Of a stretch of DNA of 64,000 nucleotides, positions 8,404-16,189 are shown in pieces. The stretch is from Bradyrhizobium cytisi (GTDB taxonomy: Bacteria > Pseudomonadota > Alphaproteobacteria > Rhizobiales > Xanthobacteraceae), in the NCBI RefSeq assembly GCF_008123515.1, contig NZ_VSSR01000041.1, positions 17,006 through 81,005 on the forward strand. Direction: 5' to 3'. Within the stretch, counting starts at the first letter, position 1; each line of letters starts with the position of its first letter. The position numbers were made by a program, and so were the translations under genes. The notes below the pieces were generated by a model. That model did not search any database. It was not told the DNA's origin and worked only from the letters and a program-made list of their open reading frames with translations.

Positions 8404-8937
8404 TCAGGCCGCGGAGACCAGCCTCAGCACGGCGGCACCGGCGCTACGGCCGGACGCCGCTCCGGGACCGCGGGTCAGATGCGCATGCGGCGCGCAATAG
8501 CTCGAGCCGGGCTGACGCGGGTGACCGCAGAAGCGGATCTCCTCTCCCTCCTTGTCACCGCCATAGGGATAGCGGCAATCGCCTCGCTCGAGCTCGAGCA
8601 GCGGGATCAGGCGCGGCCGGACACCGACGCAGCGCAATTTGACCGGATTCGCCGGCCTCAGTGCCGATGGCGGCGGCAGGTTCAGGCCGGGTATTGCAAC
8701 ACGAAGCGGCGAGAGTGGACCGGGCTCGCCCGGCAAGGACGGCACGATCGATGGACTCGTCATCCGTTCGGGCTCGGCAAGCCCGAGCCGCTTGGCGCGG
8801 CCGACCACCGCATTGCGCGTGTAAGCCGTTCCAAACCTTGCGTTAATCTCCCTTCCGATCTCCGCATATGACAATCCCTTGAAAAAATAGTCGCGAAGCG
8901 CGTCGGAATGCTCCGACGACCAATGGCCCGGTTCCAT
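8404..8937 (-). CDS. GcrA-family cell-cycle regulator-like protein
   Basis: The product has 177 residues from the ATG at 8937, chosen because AGGAC precedes it; an in-frame start at 8985 lacks one. The N-terminal helix-turn-helix (WSSEHSDALRDYFFKGLSY, TRNAVVGRAKRLGL) and the C-terminal CRYPYGGDK/RFCGHPRQPGSSYCAPHAH segment are the two hallmarks of GcrA. GcrA binds sigma-70 RNA polymerase and activates promoters carrying CcrM-methylated GANTC sites. This copy has a proline-rich linker and sits head-to-head with a phage-type repressor, so it is more likely a mobile-element or accessory paralogue than the main cell-cycle factor. The dyads at 8988-9059 lie in the shared promoter region. Confidence 0.82.
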   Translation of the reverse strand: MEPGHWSSEHSDALRDYFFKGLSYAEIGREINARFGTAYTRNAVVGRAKRLGLAEPERMTSPSIVPSLPGEPGPLSPLRVAIPGLNLPPPSALRPANPVKLRCVGVRPRLIPLLELERGDCRYPYGGDKEGEEIRFCGHPRQPGSSYCAPHAHLTRGPGAASGRSAGAAVLRLVSAA

Positions 8938-8987
8938 GCTGCTGTCCTGTGATGCGCCCCGATGCACGATCCGGAGGCGGAACACAC

Positions 8988-9059
8988 ATTCCGTTATTCC
9001 GAATACGAAGTCAAGCGATAATTCTGATATTCACAATTGCATCAATTCCGAATTTCGGA
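8988..9059. promoter_or_regulatory. Operator-like dyads between GcrA-like and S24 repressor genes
   Basis: Several related palindromes occupy the divergent promoter region: ATTCCGAAT (8996-9004, with a further ATTCCG half at 8988), AATTCTGATATTC (9020-9032), and the 13-bp dyad TCCGAATTTCGGA (9047-9059). The last ends 41 bp before the repressor start. The shared ATTCnG halves suggest binding by one dimeric repressor, most simply the S24 protein itself. Confidence 0.6.
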
Positions 9060-9099
9060 TTACAAGAGGCAGAGCCAATGGGCAATCGAGGGAATCACC

Positions 9100-9708
9100 A
9101 TGTTAGACGTTGCGATGATCGAGCGGGGCCTGGAAAAGACAGGCAAGAGCAAGGGCGGGCTGGCCGCGGCGATGGGCGTTCGACCGGGCGCGGTATCGGA
9201 GATCCTCGGCGGCGAACGCCTGGTGAAGGCCTCGGAAATCATTCCGATCATGGAATATCTTGAACTGAACCTCGCGCCGATCATGGGCCGCGTGGGTGCC
9301 GGCGCCGTGATCGAGCCGGATTTCGAGCAGGTTCCGCCGGAGGGGCTCGGCGACATCGCGCTGCCCTTCCCGATCATGGAAGAGACCGTCGCCTTTGAGA
9401 TCGTCGGCGATTCGATGCTGCCCAAATACGAAAGCGGCGACGTGATCGTGGTCTACAAGGACCAGCGTCATCCACTGTCGAGCTTCTACGGCGAGGAGGC
9501 CGTGGTCCGGCTCAAGACCGGTGAACGCTATTTGAAGACCATCGAACGCGGGAAAACGCCCTCCGTCGTCAATCTCAACAGCTTCAACGCCAAGCCGATC
9601 GTCGGCGTCAAGCTCGACTGGGTCGGAGAGATCTGCCTCTCCATGCCCAAGGGCCAGCTCGAGCGATTGCGCGCAAAGTCGGCCCGGCCCCGCAAAAAGG
9701 GCAGATAG
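9100..9708 (+). CDS. S24-family self-cleaving repressor (LexA/CI-like)
   Basis: 202 residues from the ATG at 9100, which has GAGGGA upstream. The N-terminal helix-turn-helix (GLAAAMGVRPGAVSEILGGE, ~18-40) is followed by a hinge with VGAGAVIEPD (~65), where an Ala-Gly bond would be the autocleavage point. A peptidase S24 domain then carries FEIVGDSMLPKYESGD (catalytic Ser) and VVRLKTGERYLKTI (catalytic Lys). By family analogy, RecA-stimulated self-cleavage would inactivate it after DNA damage. It is divergent from the GcrA-like gene, with operator-like dyads on both sides, as in a lysogeny switch, but no phage structural genes are present. Confidence 0.88.
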   Translation: MLDVAMIERGLEKTGKSKGGLAAAMGVRPGAVSEILGGERLVKASEIIPIMEYLELNLAPIMGRVGAGAVIEPDFEQVPPEGLGDIALPFPIMEETVAFEIVGDSMLPKYESGDVIVVYKDQRHPLSSFYGEEAVVRLKTGERYLKTIERGKTPSVVNLNSFNAKPIVGVKLDWVGEICLSMPKGQLERLRAKSARPRKKGR

Positions 9709-9717
9709 CGCCAATTT

Positions 9718-9765
9718 CCGATTTCTGGAAATCGGTCTTGACTTTAATTCCGTTTTTCAGAAATA
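9718..9765. promoter_or_regulatory. Perfect palindrome and related half-sites downstream of repressor gene
   Basis: CCGATTTC TG GAAATCGG (9718-9735) is a perfect 8-bp-arm dyad 10 bp past the repressor stop, followed by ATTCCGTTTTTCAGAAAT (~9748-9765), which resembles the sites upstream of the repressor. It could be an operator for the next gene (9810) or a weak terminator; there is no T-run. Confidence 0.5.
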
Positions 9766-9809
9766 CTCTGCCGCGCACCCGGCCTTGGGGCGCGCGGCAG
9801 GATCGTTTC

Positions 9810-10085
9810 ATGCAGTATTTCGTCGTGATCATCGACTACGGGCGGCGCGGCCGCGAGGCGATCGTCGACCCCGAGATCACAAGGCGCGGGGTTGTCTCCC
9901 GCGTCACCTCAGGCGAGTACCAGAACATCTCATTCATCCACGAAATCGTGGAGAATTCGGTCGAGGACGTGACCGAGGCGATCCTGGCCGAGGCCGCGCT
10001 TCCGCAAGTTCCGCCTGAAGAGGTCGACCTCCAGGCGATCCGCCTCGATCACGCCCGCGACCTGCGCAAGCACGAGAAAGCTTGA
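9810..10085 (+). CDS. Hypothetical protein (91 aa) in repressor module
   Basis: The ATG at 9810 follows GGCAGGA at good spacing. The protein is small and acidic: MQYFVVIIDYGRRGREAIVD, then SGEYQNISFIHEIVENSVED, ending LRKHEKA. Helical prediction would fit a compact alpha/beta fold, but no family is recognised. It follows the S24 repressor gene by 101 bp that contain a repressor-like palindrome, so it may be a target of that repressor. An in-frame start at 9738 would overlap those sites and is less likely. Confidence 0.65.
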   Translation: MQYFVVIIDYGRRGREAIVDPEITRRGVVSRVTSGEYQNISFIHEIVENSVEDVTEAILAEAALPQVPPEEVDLQAIRLDHARDLRKHEKA

Positions 10086-10124
10086 CGCAAGCTCAGGCAA
10101 CCTGCGCCATTGCTCAATCCGGGA

Positions 10125-11099
10125 TCACACCGTCAGAACGGTCGATCCCGTGGTCTTGCGCGCGGCGAGATCGGCATGCGCCTTCGCAGCATCCTTCAGC
10201 GCGTAGGTCTGGTGAACCTCGATCTTGACCGCGCCGGACTTGATGACGTCGAACAGCTCGTTCGCCATCGCGACCAGATTCTCGCGCTTGGCAGCGTAAG
10301 TAAACAGCGTCGGGCGGGTGACGTAGAGCGAGCCCTTCTGGGCGAGCAGGCCGAGATTGAGCGGCTCGACCGCCCCGGAGGACGCACCGAACAGCGCGGC
10401 GACGCCGAGCGGCGCGAGGCAGTCCAGCGACTTCAGGAACGTGTCCTTGCCGACGGAATCATAGACCACCGGCACCTTCTTGCCGCCGGTAATCTCGTCG
10501 ACGCGCTTCACGAAATCCTCGCGCGTGTAGATGATGACATGGTCGCAGCCATGCGCCCTGGCGAGTTTTGCCTTCTCGTCGCTGCTGACCGTGCCGATCA
10601 CGGTCGCGCCGAGATGTTTTGCCCACTGGCTCAGGATCAGGCCGACGCCGCCGGCCGCCGCATGCAGCAGAATGGTATCGCCGGCCTTCACGCGATAGGT
10701 CTGCCGGATCAGGTACTGCGTGGTCAGCCCCTTCAGCATCATTGCTGCCGCCGTCTTGTCGTCGACACCGTCAGGCAGCTTCAACAGCCGGTCGGCCGGG
10801 ATCAGCCGCGCCTCGGAATAGGCGCCGAGCGGTGATGCACCATAGGCGACGCGATCGCCCGGCTTCAGATCGGTGACGCCCGGCCCGACTTCCTCGACAA
10901 CACCCGCCGCCTCGCTGCCGAGACCGCTCGGCAATGGCGCGGGATACACACCCGAGCGGTTGTAAATGTCGACGAAATTGAGACCGACGGCAGTGTGGCG
11001 AATGCGCGCCTCGCCCTGCCCCGGCTTGCCAACATTGACCTCCTCCCAGACCAGGACTTCCGGACCGCCGGTCTTGTGAAAACGAATGGCATGGGTCAT
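10125..11099 (-). CDS. qor: NADPH:quinone oxidoreductase, zinc-independent MDR family
   Basis: 324 residues from the ATG at 11099 (AAGGGAG upstream), the standard length for QorA. Typical motifs are GLNFVDIYNRSGVYPAPLPS, LGSEAAGVVEEVGPGV, GDRVAYG, and the nucleotide-binding HAAAGGVGLILSQWAKHLGA with GTVSSDEK. The cysteine and histidine ligands of zinc alcohol dehydrogenases are absent. It reduces quinones with NADPH by one-electron transfer in the cytosol and is usually linked to electrophile or oxidative stress. It is a single gene, convergent with the gene ending at 10085. Confidence 0.9.
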   Translation of the reverse strand: MTHAIRFHKTGGPEVLVWEEVNVGKPGQGEARIRHTAVGLNFVDIYNRSGVYPAPLPSGLGSEAAGVVEEVGPGVTDLKPGDRVAYGASPLGAYSEARLIPADRLLKLPDGVDDKTAAAMMLKGLTTQYLIRQTYRVKAGDTILLHAAAGGVGLILSQWAKHLGATVIGTVSSDEKAKLARAHGCDHVIIYTREDFVKRVDEITGGKKVPVVYDSVGKDTFLKSLDCLAPLGVAALFGASSGAVEPLNLGLLAQKGSLYVTRPTLFTYAAKRENLVAMANELFDVIKSGAVKIEVHQTYALKDAAKAHADLAARKTTGSTVLTV

Positions 11100-11325
11100 G
11101 GGCGTTGCTCCCTTATTGTTGCGTTGATCGTCCGAGAAAAGCGGATCGGCCGGAGAAATAGGCATTCGGCCCGCCCGTTACAGTCCAAAGACGTAACAAG
11201 AATGTCACAGCGAACGACAAACCCTCGCCGTTCCGCCTCTGTTCGAAAGAGTTGATGACGACATCGACGCGGCCGGCAGTAGCTTTTGCGCGGGGTTTGG
11301 TGGTCGCCTGCGAAGGAGAGCCGAG

Positions 11326-11526
11326 ATGCCAGCTTATGTACAGCATCATCAGGATGTCGAGATCGCGCCAGTGATTTGCCCGACATGCATGGGGTTCCTG
11401 CCGATGTATGTGCGCGAGGTCGAGCCGCACTGGAGCCTTGCCAAGATCGACTTCGTCTATGAATGCGCCGATTGCGGCGCCGAGGTCAGGCAGACCATCC
11501 GCAAGCCGGAGCTGCAGCGGCACTGA
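11326..11526 (+). CDS. Small zinc-ribbon-like protein (66 aa)
   Basis: Two CxxC pairs, CPTC (~18-21) and CADC (~48-51), separated by about 26 residues, form a likely zinc ribbon. The ATG has GGAGAG upstream. The C-terminus is basic (AEVRQTIRKPELQRH). Proteins of this form are common as single genes in Bradyrhizobium; the role is unknown, though nucleic-acid or protein binding would fit a ribbon. It lies between qor and the MoxR gene without an obvious operon link. Confidence 0.7.
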   Translation: MPAYVQHHQDVEIAPVICPTCMGFLPMYVREVEPHWSLAKIDFVYECADCGAEVRQTIRKPELQRH

Positions 11527-11666
11527 CCGCACCGCCTCCTAAGTATTTGCGCTGAACGGAAAAACCGGCCGCAAGCGCGGATGAGGCCCGTCCCAAACGA
11601 GGCTTGTTCTTTGCCGGGAACGCAGGCAGAACAAGCCTCAAGCAAGTCCTTTGGGAGCGCCCTTTC

Positions 11667-12614
11667 GTGGCTGAACAGAAGGCCTCGACCTCGATCGAGG
11701 CAGTGGAGAGCGGCCTCGCCGCGCAAGGCTATATCGCGAGCCGCCAGATCGCGACCGCCGTTTATTTGTCGGAGCAGATCGAAAAGCCGATCCTGGTCGA
11801 GGGCCCTGCCGGTGTCGGCAAGACCGAGCTTGCCAAGGCGATAGCCGCCTGGCGCGGCCTGAAGATGATCCGCCTGCAGTGCTACGAAGGCCTCGACGAG
11901 GCCAAGGCGCTCTATGAGTGGAAATACGCCAAGCAGCTTCTCTACACGCAAATCCTCAAGGATAAGCTCGGCGAAGTTCTTGGCGGCGCGCAGACACTGC
12001 ACGCTGCGCTCGAACAGCTTCATGATTTCGGCGACGTGTTCTTCTCCAAAGAATTCGTCGAGCCGCGCCCCCTTCTCCAGGCGCTGGAGCAGCCGGGCGG
12101 CTGCGTGCTCCTGATCGACGAGATCGACAAGTCCGATGCCGAATTCGAATCGCTGCTGCTGGAAATCCTCTCCGACTTCCAGGTCACGATCCCCGAGCTC
12201 GGCACCGTCTCGGCGATCACGCCGCCGACGGTGATCCTCACCTCCAACAGCGAGCGCGATCTCGGCGACGCCTTGAAGCGGCGCTGCCTGCATCTGCATA
12301 TCGGCTTCCCCGAGCAGCGGCTGGAGGAGCGCATCGTCGAGAGCCGCGTCCCCGGCATCTCGCAGACCCTGCGCCGGCAGATGGTCGGTTTCATCCACGA
12401 GATCCGCTCGCTGGATTTGAAGAAGCTGCCCTCGGTGAGCGAGACGATCGACTGGGCGCGCGTGCTGGTGCTGCTGCAGGCCACCGAGCTCGACACCGAG
12501 ATGGTCAAGGACACGCTCAACGTGCTCCTGAAATACGAGGCCGATATCGAGGCAGCCCACCCGCAAATCACCACCTTCATTGCCAAGGCGGCCCGGTCCA
12601 ACGTCTTCGGTTGA
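11667..12614 (+). CDS. MoxR-family AAA+ ATPase
   Basis: 315 residues from a GTG at 11667 with GGGAG upstream; a longer TTG-initiated frame lacks support. Walker A is GPAGVGKT (46-53), Walker B is LLIDEIDK, and sensor-1 is ILTSNSERDL. The family motif LQCYEGLDEAKALYEWKYAK marks it as the MoxR type that pairs with VWA proteins of the CoxE kind. Such pairs act as chaperones that insert or activate metal cofactors (CoxD/CoxE in CO dehydrogenase assembly). The partner gene starts 7 bp downstream. No cox structural genes lie nearby, so the client enzyme is unknown. Confidence 0.9.
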   Translation: MAEQKASTSIEAVESGLAAQGYIASRQIATAVYLSEQIEKPILVEGPAGVGKTELAKAIAAWRGLKMIRLQCYEGLDEAKALYEWKYAKQLLYTQILKDKLGEVLGGAQTLHAALEQLHDFGDVFFSKEFVEPRPLLQALEQPGGCVLLIDEIDKSDAEFESLLLEILSDFQVTIPELGTVSAITPPTVILTSNSERDLGDALKRRCLHLHIGFPEQRLEERIVESRVPGISQTLRRQMVGFIHEIRSLDLKKLPSVSETIDWARVLVLLQATELDTEMVKDTLNVLLKYEADIEAAHPQITTFIAKAARSNVFG

Positions 12615-12620
12615 CGTCCG

Positions 12621-14000
12621 ATGCGCGAGAACCTTCATCGTTTCTTTCGAGCTGCGCGGGGTGCAGGTGTTCACGTCTCGCCCGCCGAAAGCATCGACGC
12701 GATGCGCGCCGTCGCGCAGGTCGGTTTCACCGATCGCGCTGTCCTGCGCGACGCGCTGCTTCTGACGCTCGCCAAGTCGCAGGACGAGAAGCTCGCGCTC
12801 GGCGACTGCTTTGATCTGTTCTTCAGCCAGCCCGAGCCGCGACAGGATCAGCCTGAAGCCGACAATGCAGACGACGCCCCTCGGGACTCGGACCAATCGC
12901 CCTCCTCAAGCTCGGCCGGCGATGCGGGCGAAGGACATCCTTCCGAAGCATTGGGTCCACTTGCACAAATGCTGATGTCGCAGGATCGCAATGCGATCTC
13001 GGCCGCCATCGCCAGCGCCTCCGGCGCAGCTTCGCTCTCCGACATTCGCTACTCCACCCAGCGCGGCATCTTCTCCAGCCGCATCCTCGACGCCATGGGC
13101 CTTCAGCGCCTGCGCGACGATCTCGATGAATTGACGGCAACCAATCCCGCGCTGGCCGAGCGCCTGCGGGCCGCGCTCGATGGCCTGCGCGAGGCCGTGC
13201 GCGACACCGTCTCACAAGGGCTTGCGCTCTATGCGCGCGAAGAGGCCGAGAACCTTCGCAACGAGATCCTCCGCAATGCGCCCCTCGCGCGCATCGAGCG
13301 GCGTCACGTTGCGGAGATGCGCGCACTGATCCGCCAGATTGCGCGGCGGCTGCGCGAGCGCTATTCGAAACCGCGCAAGCGCCAGCGCCGCGGCCATCTC
13401 GACGTCCGCCGCACGCTTCGCCGCAACGCTGCCTGGGGTGGCGTGCCCTTCCTCACCGCGTGGAAGCGCAAGCACCGCGACCGGCCGAAGATCGTGGCGA
13501 TCTGCGACGTCTCCGGCTCGGTCGCGCAGGTCTCCGACTTCTTCTTGCTCCTGATCCACTCGCTGCACGAGGTGGTCGACGACGTCCGCTCCTTCGCATT
13601 CTCGTCGCATCTGATCGAGGTCAGCGAGATCCTGGAGAAGAAGTCGCCCGAAGAGGCGATGGCCGAGATCATGTCCAAGGTCGGCTTCGGCTCGTCCGAT
13701 TACGGCTCTTCGCTGGTCGATTTCGAAAAGGACTTCATGGGCACACTGACGCCGCAGACCACGGTGATCGTGCTCGGCGATGCCCGCAGCAACAATCTCG
13801 ACCCACGTGCGGACATTCTGCGCCGCGTCTCCGAACGTTCGAAGCGACTAGTCTGGCTCAATCCCGAGGGACGGCTCGCCTGGGGCTTTGGGGATTCCGA
13901 GATGCCGCGCTATGCGACCTTTTGCAGCGTGGTCCGGCAATGCGCCACCGCGCAGCAGCTCGAGCGCGCGGTCTCCGATATCGTTGCGACTTACCAGTAA
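12621..14000 (+). CDS. VWA-domain protein, CoxE-like
   Basis: 459 residues. The N-terminus (HRFFRAARGAGVHVSPAESI, DAMRAV) matches CoxE-family proteins. A Ser/Asp/Gln-rich linker occupies ~75-120. The VWA domain lies in the C-terminal half with the MIDAS motif DVSGSV, then FAFSSHL and a DARSNNLDPRADIL segment. VWA/CoxE proteins bind a MoxR ATPase and present a metal-dependent docking site during cofactor insertion. The gene follows the MoxR gene by 6 bp, so co-translation is likely. Possible but unproven clients include the molybdenum hydroxylase at 43-46.6 kb, since CoxD/E serve that enzyme class. Confidence 0.88.
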   Translation: MRENLHRFFRAARGAGVHVSPAESIDAMRAVAQVGFTDRAVLRDALLLTLAKSQDEKLALGDCFDLFFSQPEPRQDQPEADNADDAPRDSDQSPSSSSAGDAGEGHPSEALGPLAQMLMSQDRNAISAAIASASGAASLSDIRYSTQRGIFSSRILDAMGLQRLRDDLDELTATNPALAERLRAALDGLREAVRDTVSQGLALYAREEAENLRNEILRNAPLARIERRHVAEMRALIRQIARRLRERYSKPRKRQRRGHLDVRRTLRRNAAWGGVPFLTAWKRKHRDRPKIVAICDVSGSVAQVSDFFLLLIHSLHEVVDDVRSFAFSSHLIEVSEILEKKSPEEAMAEIMSKVGFGSSDYGSSLVDFEKDFMGTLTPQTTVIVLGDARSNNLDPRADILRRVSERSKRLVWLNPEGRLAWGFGDSEMPRYATFCSVVRQCATAQQLERAVSDIVATYQ

Positions 14001-14020
14001 GTCCTCAGCTCACGCCAACG

Positions 14021-14203
14021 TCAGCTTCGCGCAAGCTCCGCATGAACGACATTGCACTCGCGAAAGTGATAGGCAATTTCGTCGAGCGCGCGCTGTTCCC
14101 ATTCCCGGGCCTGTGTAAGCCAGAAAACCCGACGCTCAAAATCGCGCGCCGCACGCTCGCGACACAGGGATTCCTGACTACGAATCTCCACCAGCCTTTT
14201 CAT
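14021..14203 (-). CDS. Small cytosolic protein of unknown function (60 aa)
   Basis: The ATG at 14203 has AAGGAG 9 bases upstream. The protein is one long charged helix (MKRLVEIRSQESLCRERAAR, FERRVFWLTQAREWEQRALD, EIAYHFREC). The pattern and length suggest one of the many short conserved proteins of Bradyrhizobium. No function can be assigned. Confidence 0.65.
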   Translation of the reverse strand: MKRLVEIRSQESLCRERAARDFERRVFWLTQAREWEQRALDEIAYHFRECNVVHAELARS

Positions 14204-14555
14204 GCACTCACACTCCTTGTCGTGTGAAGCCATTCCCCGCGAATCAGCGTAGCAGAATCACGAACCCGGCGTCTCACCGTTTCCATGCATATCGCGACGC
14301 AGAATGAGACAGCAGCGCTTCCCATGCACTGCGGCCGCCGCAGCGCAACATCAAGTGAAGATCATCAATTAGTGATCAATGATCGGGACAATCATCGTGT
14401 CCAGGCGATCTTAACTATTGTGGCGCAATAGACTGCGGCAATTCGTGAAGAGAAATTCTAAACAGCTCACCGAATTCCCGACTCATTGTCGTCGCACGGT
14501 CTTCATGCAGCGCCGCTAACAGGGGCGCGCGAACGTGACTATCGCTTGAGGCAAC
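14204..14555. other. 352 bp intergenic stretch with one dyad
   Basis: There is no convincing gene. A dyad GATCAT ... ATGATC (14360-14384) encloses TGATCA and could be an operator. On the minus strand a short frame ending at 14415 (MSREFGELFRISLHELPQSI) looks slightly coding, but it lacks a good start and ribosome site. Confidence 0.35.
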
Positions 14556-14777
14556 ATGAACGACGATTTCGACTTCGATCTTTCGCCGGATCAATGGGCA
14601 GCCCTGCGCACACTTCGTAATCCCGTAGCGAACAATCGCCTCGCGAAGGCCTATCTCGTCGACAGCCTGGTCAAGCTTGGTCTCGTTGTCATTGATGATG
14701 GCGTGCCCGCGATGACCCCCATCGGACGCAAGGTGCTCGTGCGCGGATCGTGTCGACTGCTGGACCTCGCGGCTTGA
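14556..14777 (+). CDS. Small protein of unknown function (73 aa)
   Basis: The ATG follows TTGAGG at 5-6 bases. The sequence MNDDFDFDLSPDQWAALRTL, NNRLAKAYLVDSLVKLGLVV, IDDGVPAMTPIGRKVL resembles a short winged-helix-like unit (helix, helix, beta wing). It could be a small DNA-binding protein, but there is no firm family. It ends 8 bp before the end of the convergent NCS2 permease gene. Confidence 0.6.
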   Translation: MNDDFDFDLSPDQWAALRTLRNPVANNRLAKAYLVDSLVKLGLVVIDDGVPAMTPIGRKVLVRGSCRLLDLAA

Positions 14778-14785
14778 CGCACGCG

Positions 14786-16177
14786 TCAAAAGATCTGTGC
14801 GATCACGATCGCATATGCGACGAACACGACCCCGAGTCCCCACACCATCGCCGGAATCTGCGACCGCCGGCCGACCGCCACTTCGAGAGCGATGTAGCTC
14901 AGCGTGCCCAGCGCCATTCCGTTGATGAGGTTGTTGGTCAGCACGGTGACGAGCAGCGTCAGCACGATCGGGACCGCGTTGACGAGATCGGTCATGTCGA
15001 TGCGGGCAAGTCCTTGCATCATGAGCACGCCGACGAGCACCAGTGCGGGCGCAGTCGCTTGCGGCGGGATGATGACGAAGATCGGCCAGAAGAACAGCGC
15101 AAGGAAGAAGAATCCCGCAACTGTCAGCGAGGTCAGGCCGGTGCGACCGCCCGCCTGCACGCCGGTGATGGATTCGATGTAGGCCGTGACGACGGAGGTC
15201 CCTAGCAACGGTCCGACAATTGAAGCCGTCGCGTCGGTCGCAAAGGCGGCGGTAGCATTCGGGATCGAGCCATCGGGTTTGCGCAAATTGGCGGCCCCCG
15301 TCACGCCGATCAGCGTGCCCAGCGTCGAGAAGAATTCGGCGCACAGGAAATAGAACAGCAGCGGCAGGGCCACGACGAAATGGCTGAAGAGATAGCCGAT
15401 GTCGAGCGCCATAAAGGTGCTGGTCGGCCAGCGCGGCCAAGCCATGATGGCTGATGGCACTGACGTCACCATCTTGCCGTTGGCGCCTGGGACGAAGAAG
15501 CCGATCAGCGTGAGCACCGCGATCGACAGGATCAGCGCCGCCGGCACCCGGCGCACCACCAGCACCGGGGTGAGCAGGAGGCCGAACAGCGTCAGCAGCA
15601 CCGGCGGGCTGCGCAAGGAGCCCATGGCGATATAGGTCGACGGGTTCTGGACCACGAATCCGGCGCCCCGTAGCGCAATGAAGACGATGAGGGTGCCGAC
15701 CGCAGCCTGGATGCCAATCTTCAGCGCTTCCGGCACGTCCTTTGCGACTTTCTCGCGCAGCTTCGACAGGCTGAGGATCAGGAACAGCACGCCGGTGAAG
15801 GCGACCATGGCGAGTGCGCCCTGCCAGGGCATCCCCATCTGCTTGACGATGACATAGGTGAAGATGACGTTCGAGCCCATCGCAGGCGCCACCGCAAGCG
15901 GCAGATTGGCCCACAGCCCCATCATTACCGAGCCGACGATCGCGGCGAGCGCGGTGGCGCTGACGAGATCGGCACGGTCCATTCCGGCGTTGGACATGAT
16001 CGCAGGGTTGACGGCGATGATATAGGCCATCGCCGCAAACGTCGTCGCGCCGGCCATCACCTCGCGACCGACGCTCGTGCCACGCCCGGTGAGGTCAAAG
16101 GTACGATCAAGCAGTCCCGAGGCTGCGCGCGGTGCCGGCTCGGCAGGAGCGGCTTGCGGCTTCGTCATCTCGTTCAT
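14786..16177 (-). CDS. NCS2-family purine (hypoxanthine/guanine/adenine) permease, AzgA-like
   Basis: 463 residues with about 12-14 membrane segments. The AzgA-like signatures are FDLTGRGTSVGREVMAGATT near the N-terminus, VNPAIMSNAGMD, GLWANLPLAVAPAMGSN, and TGVQAGGRTGLTSL in the second half. AzgA/GhxP proteins import purine bases with protons through the inner membrane. The ATG at 16177 has AGGGGAG upstream. It lies 12 bp downstream of the adenine deaminase gene, which itself follows a TetR gene by 8 bp, so the three form an operon (regulator, enzyme, transporter). This suggests adenine as a main substrate. Confidence 0.9.
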   Translation of the reverse strand: MNEMTKPQAAPAEPAPRAASGLLDRTFDLTGRGTSVGREVMAGATTFAAMAYIIAVNPAIMSNAGMDRADLVSATALAAIVGSVMMGLWANLPLAVAPAMGSNVIFTYVIVKQMGMPWQGALAMVAFTGVLFLILSLSKLREKVAKDVPEALKIGIQAAVGTLIVFIALRGAGFVVQNPSTYIAMGSLRSPPVLLTLFGLLLTPVLVVRRVPAALILSIAVLTLIGFFVPGANGKMVTSVPSAIMAWPRWPTSTFMALDIGYLFSHFVVALPLLFYFLCAEFFSTLGTLIGVTGAANLRKPDGSIPNATAAFATDATASIVGPLLGTSVVTAYIESITGVQAGGRTGLTSLTVAGFFFLALFFWPIFVIIPPQATAPALVLVGVLMMQGLARIDMTDLVNAVPIVLTLLVTVLTNNLINGMALGTLSYIALEVAVGRRSQIPAMVWGLGVVFVAYAIVIAQIF

Positions 16178-16189
16178 CCCAGTTCTCCC

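Noticed and set aside
14415..15914. 499-codon frame on the minus strand
   Set aside because: Mostly a shadow of the NCS2 permease gene. Only the last ~45 codons beyond that gene look faintly coding, without a start.
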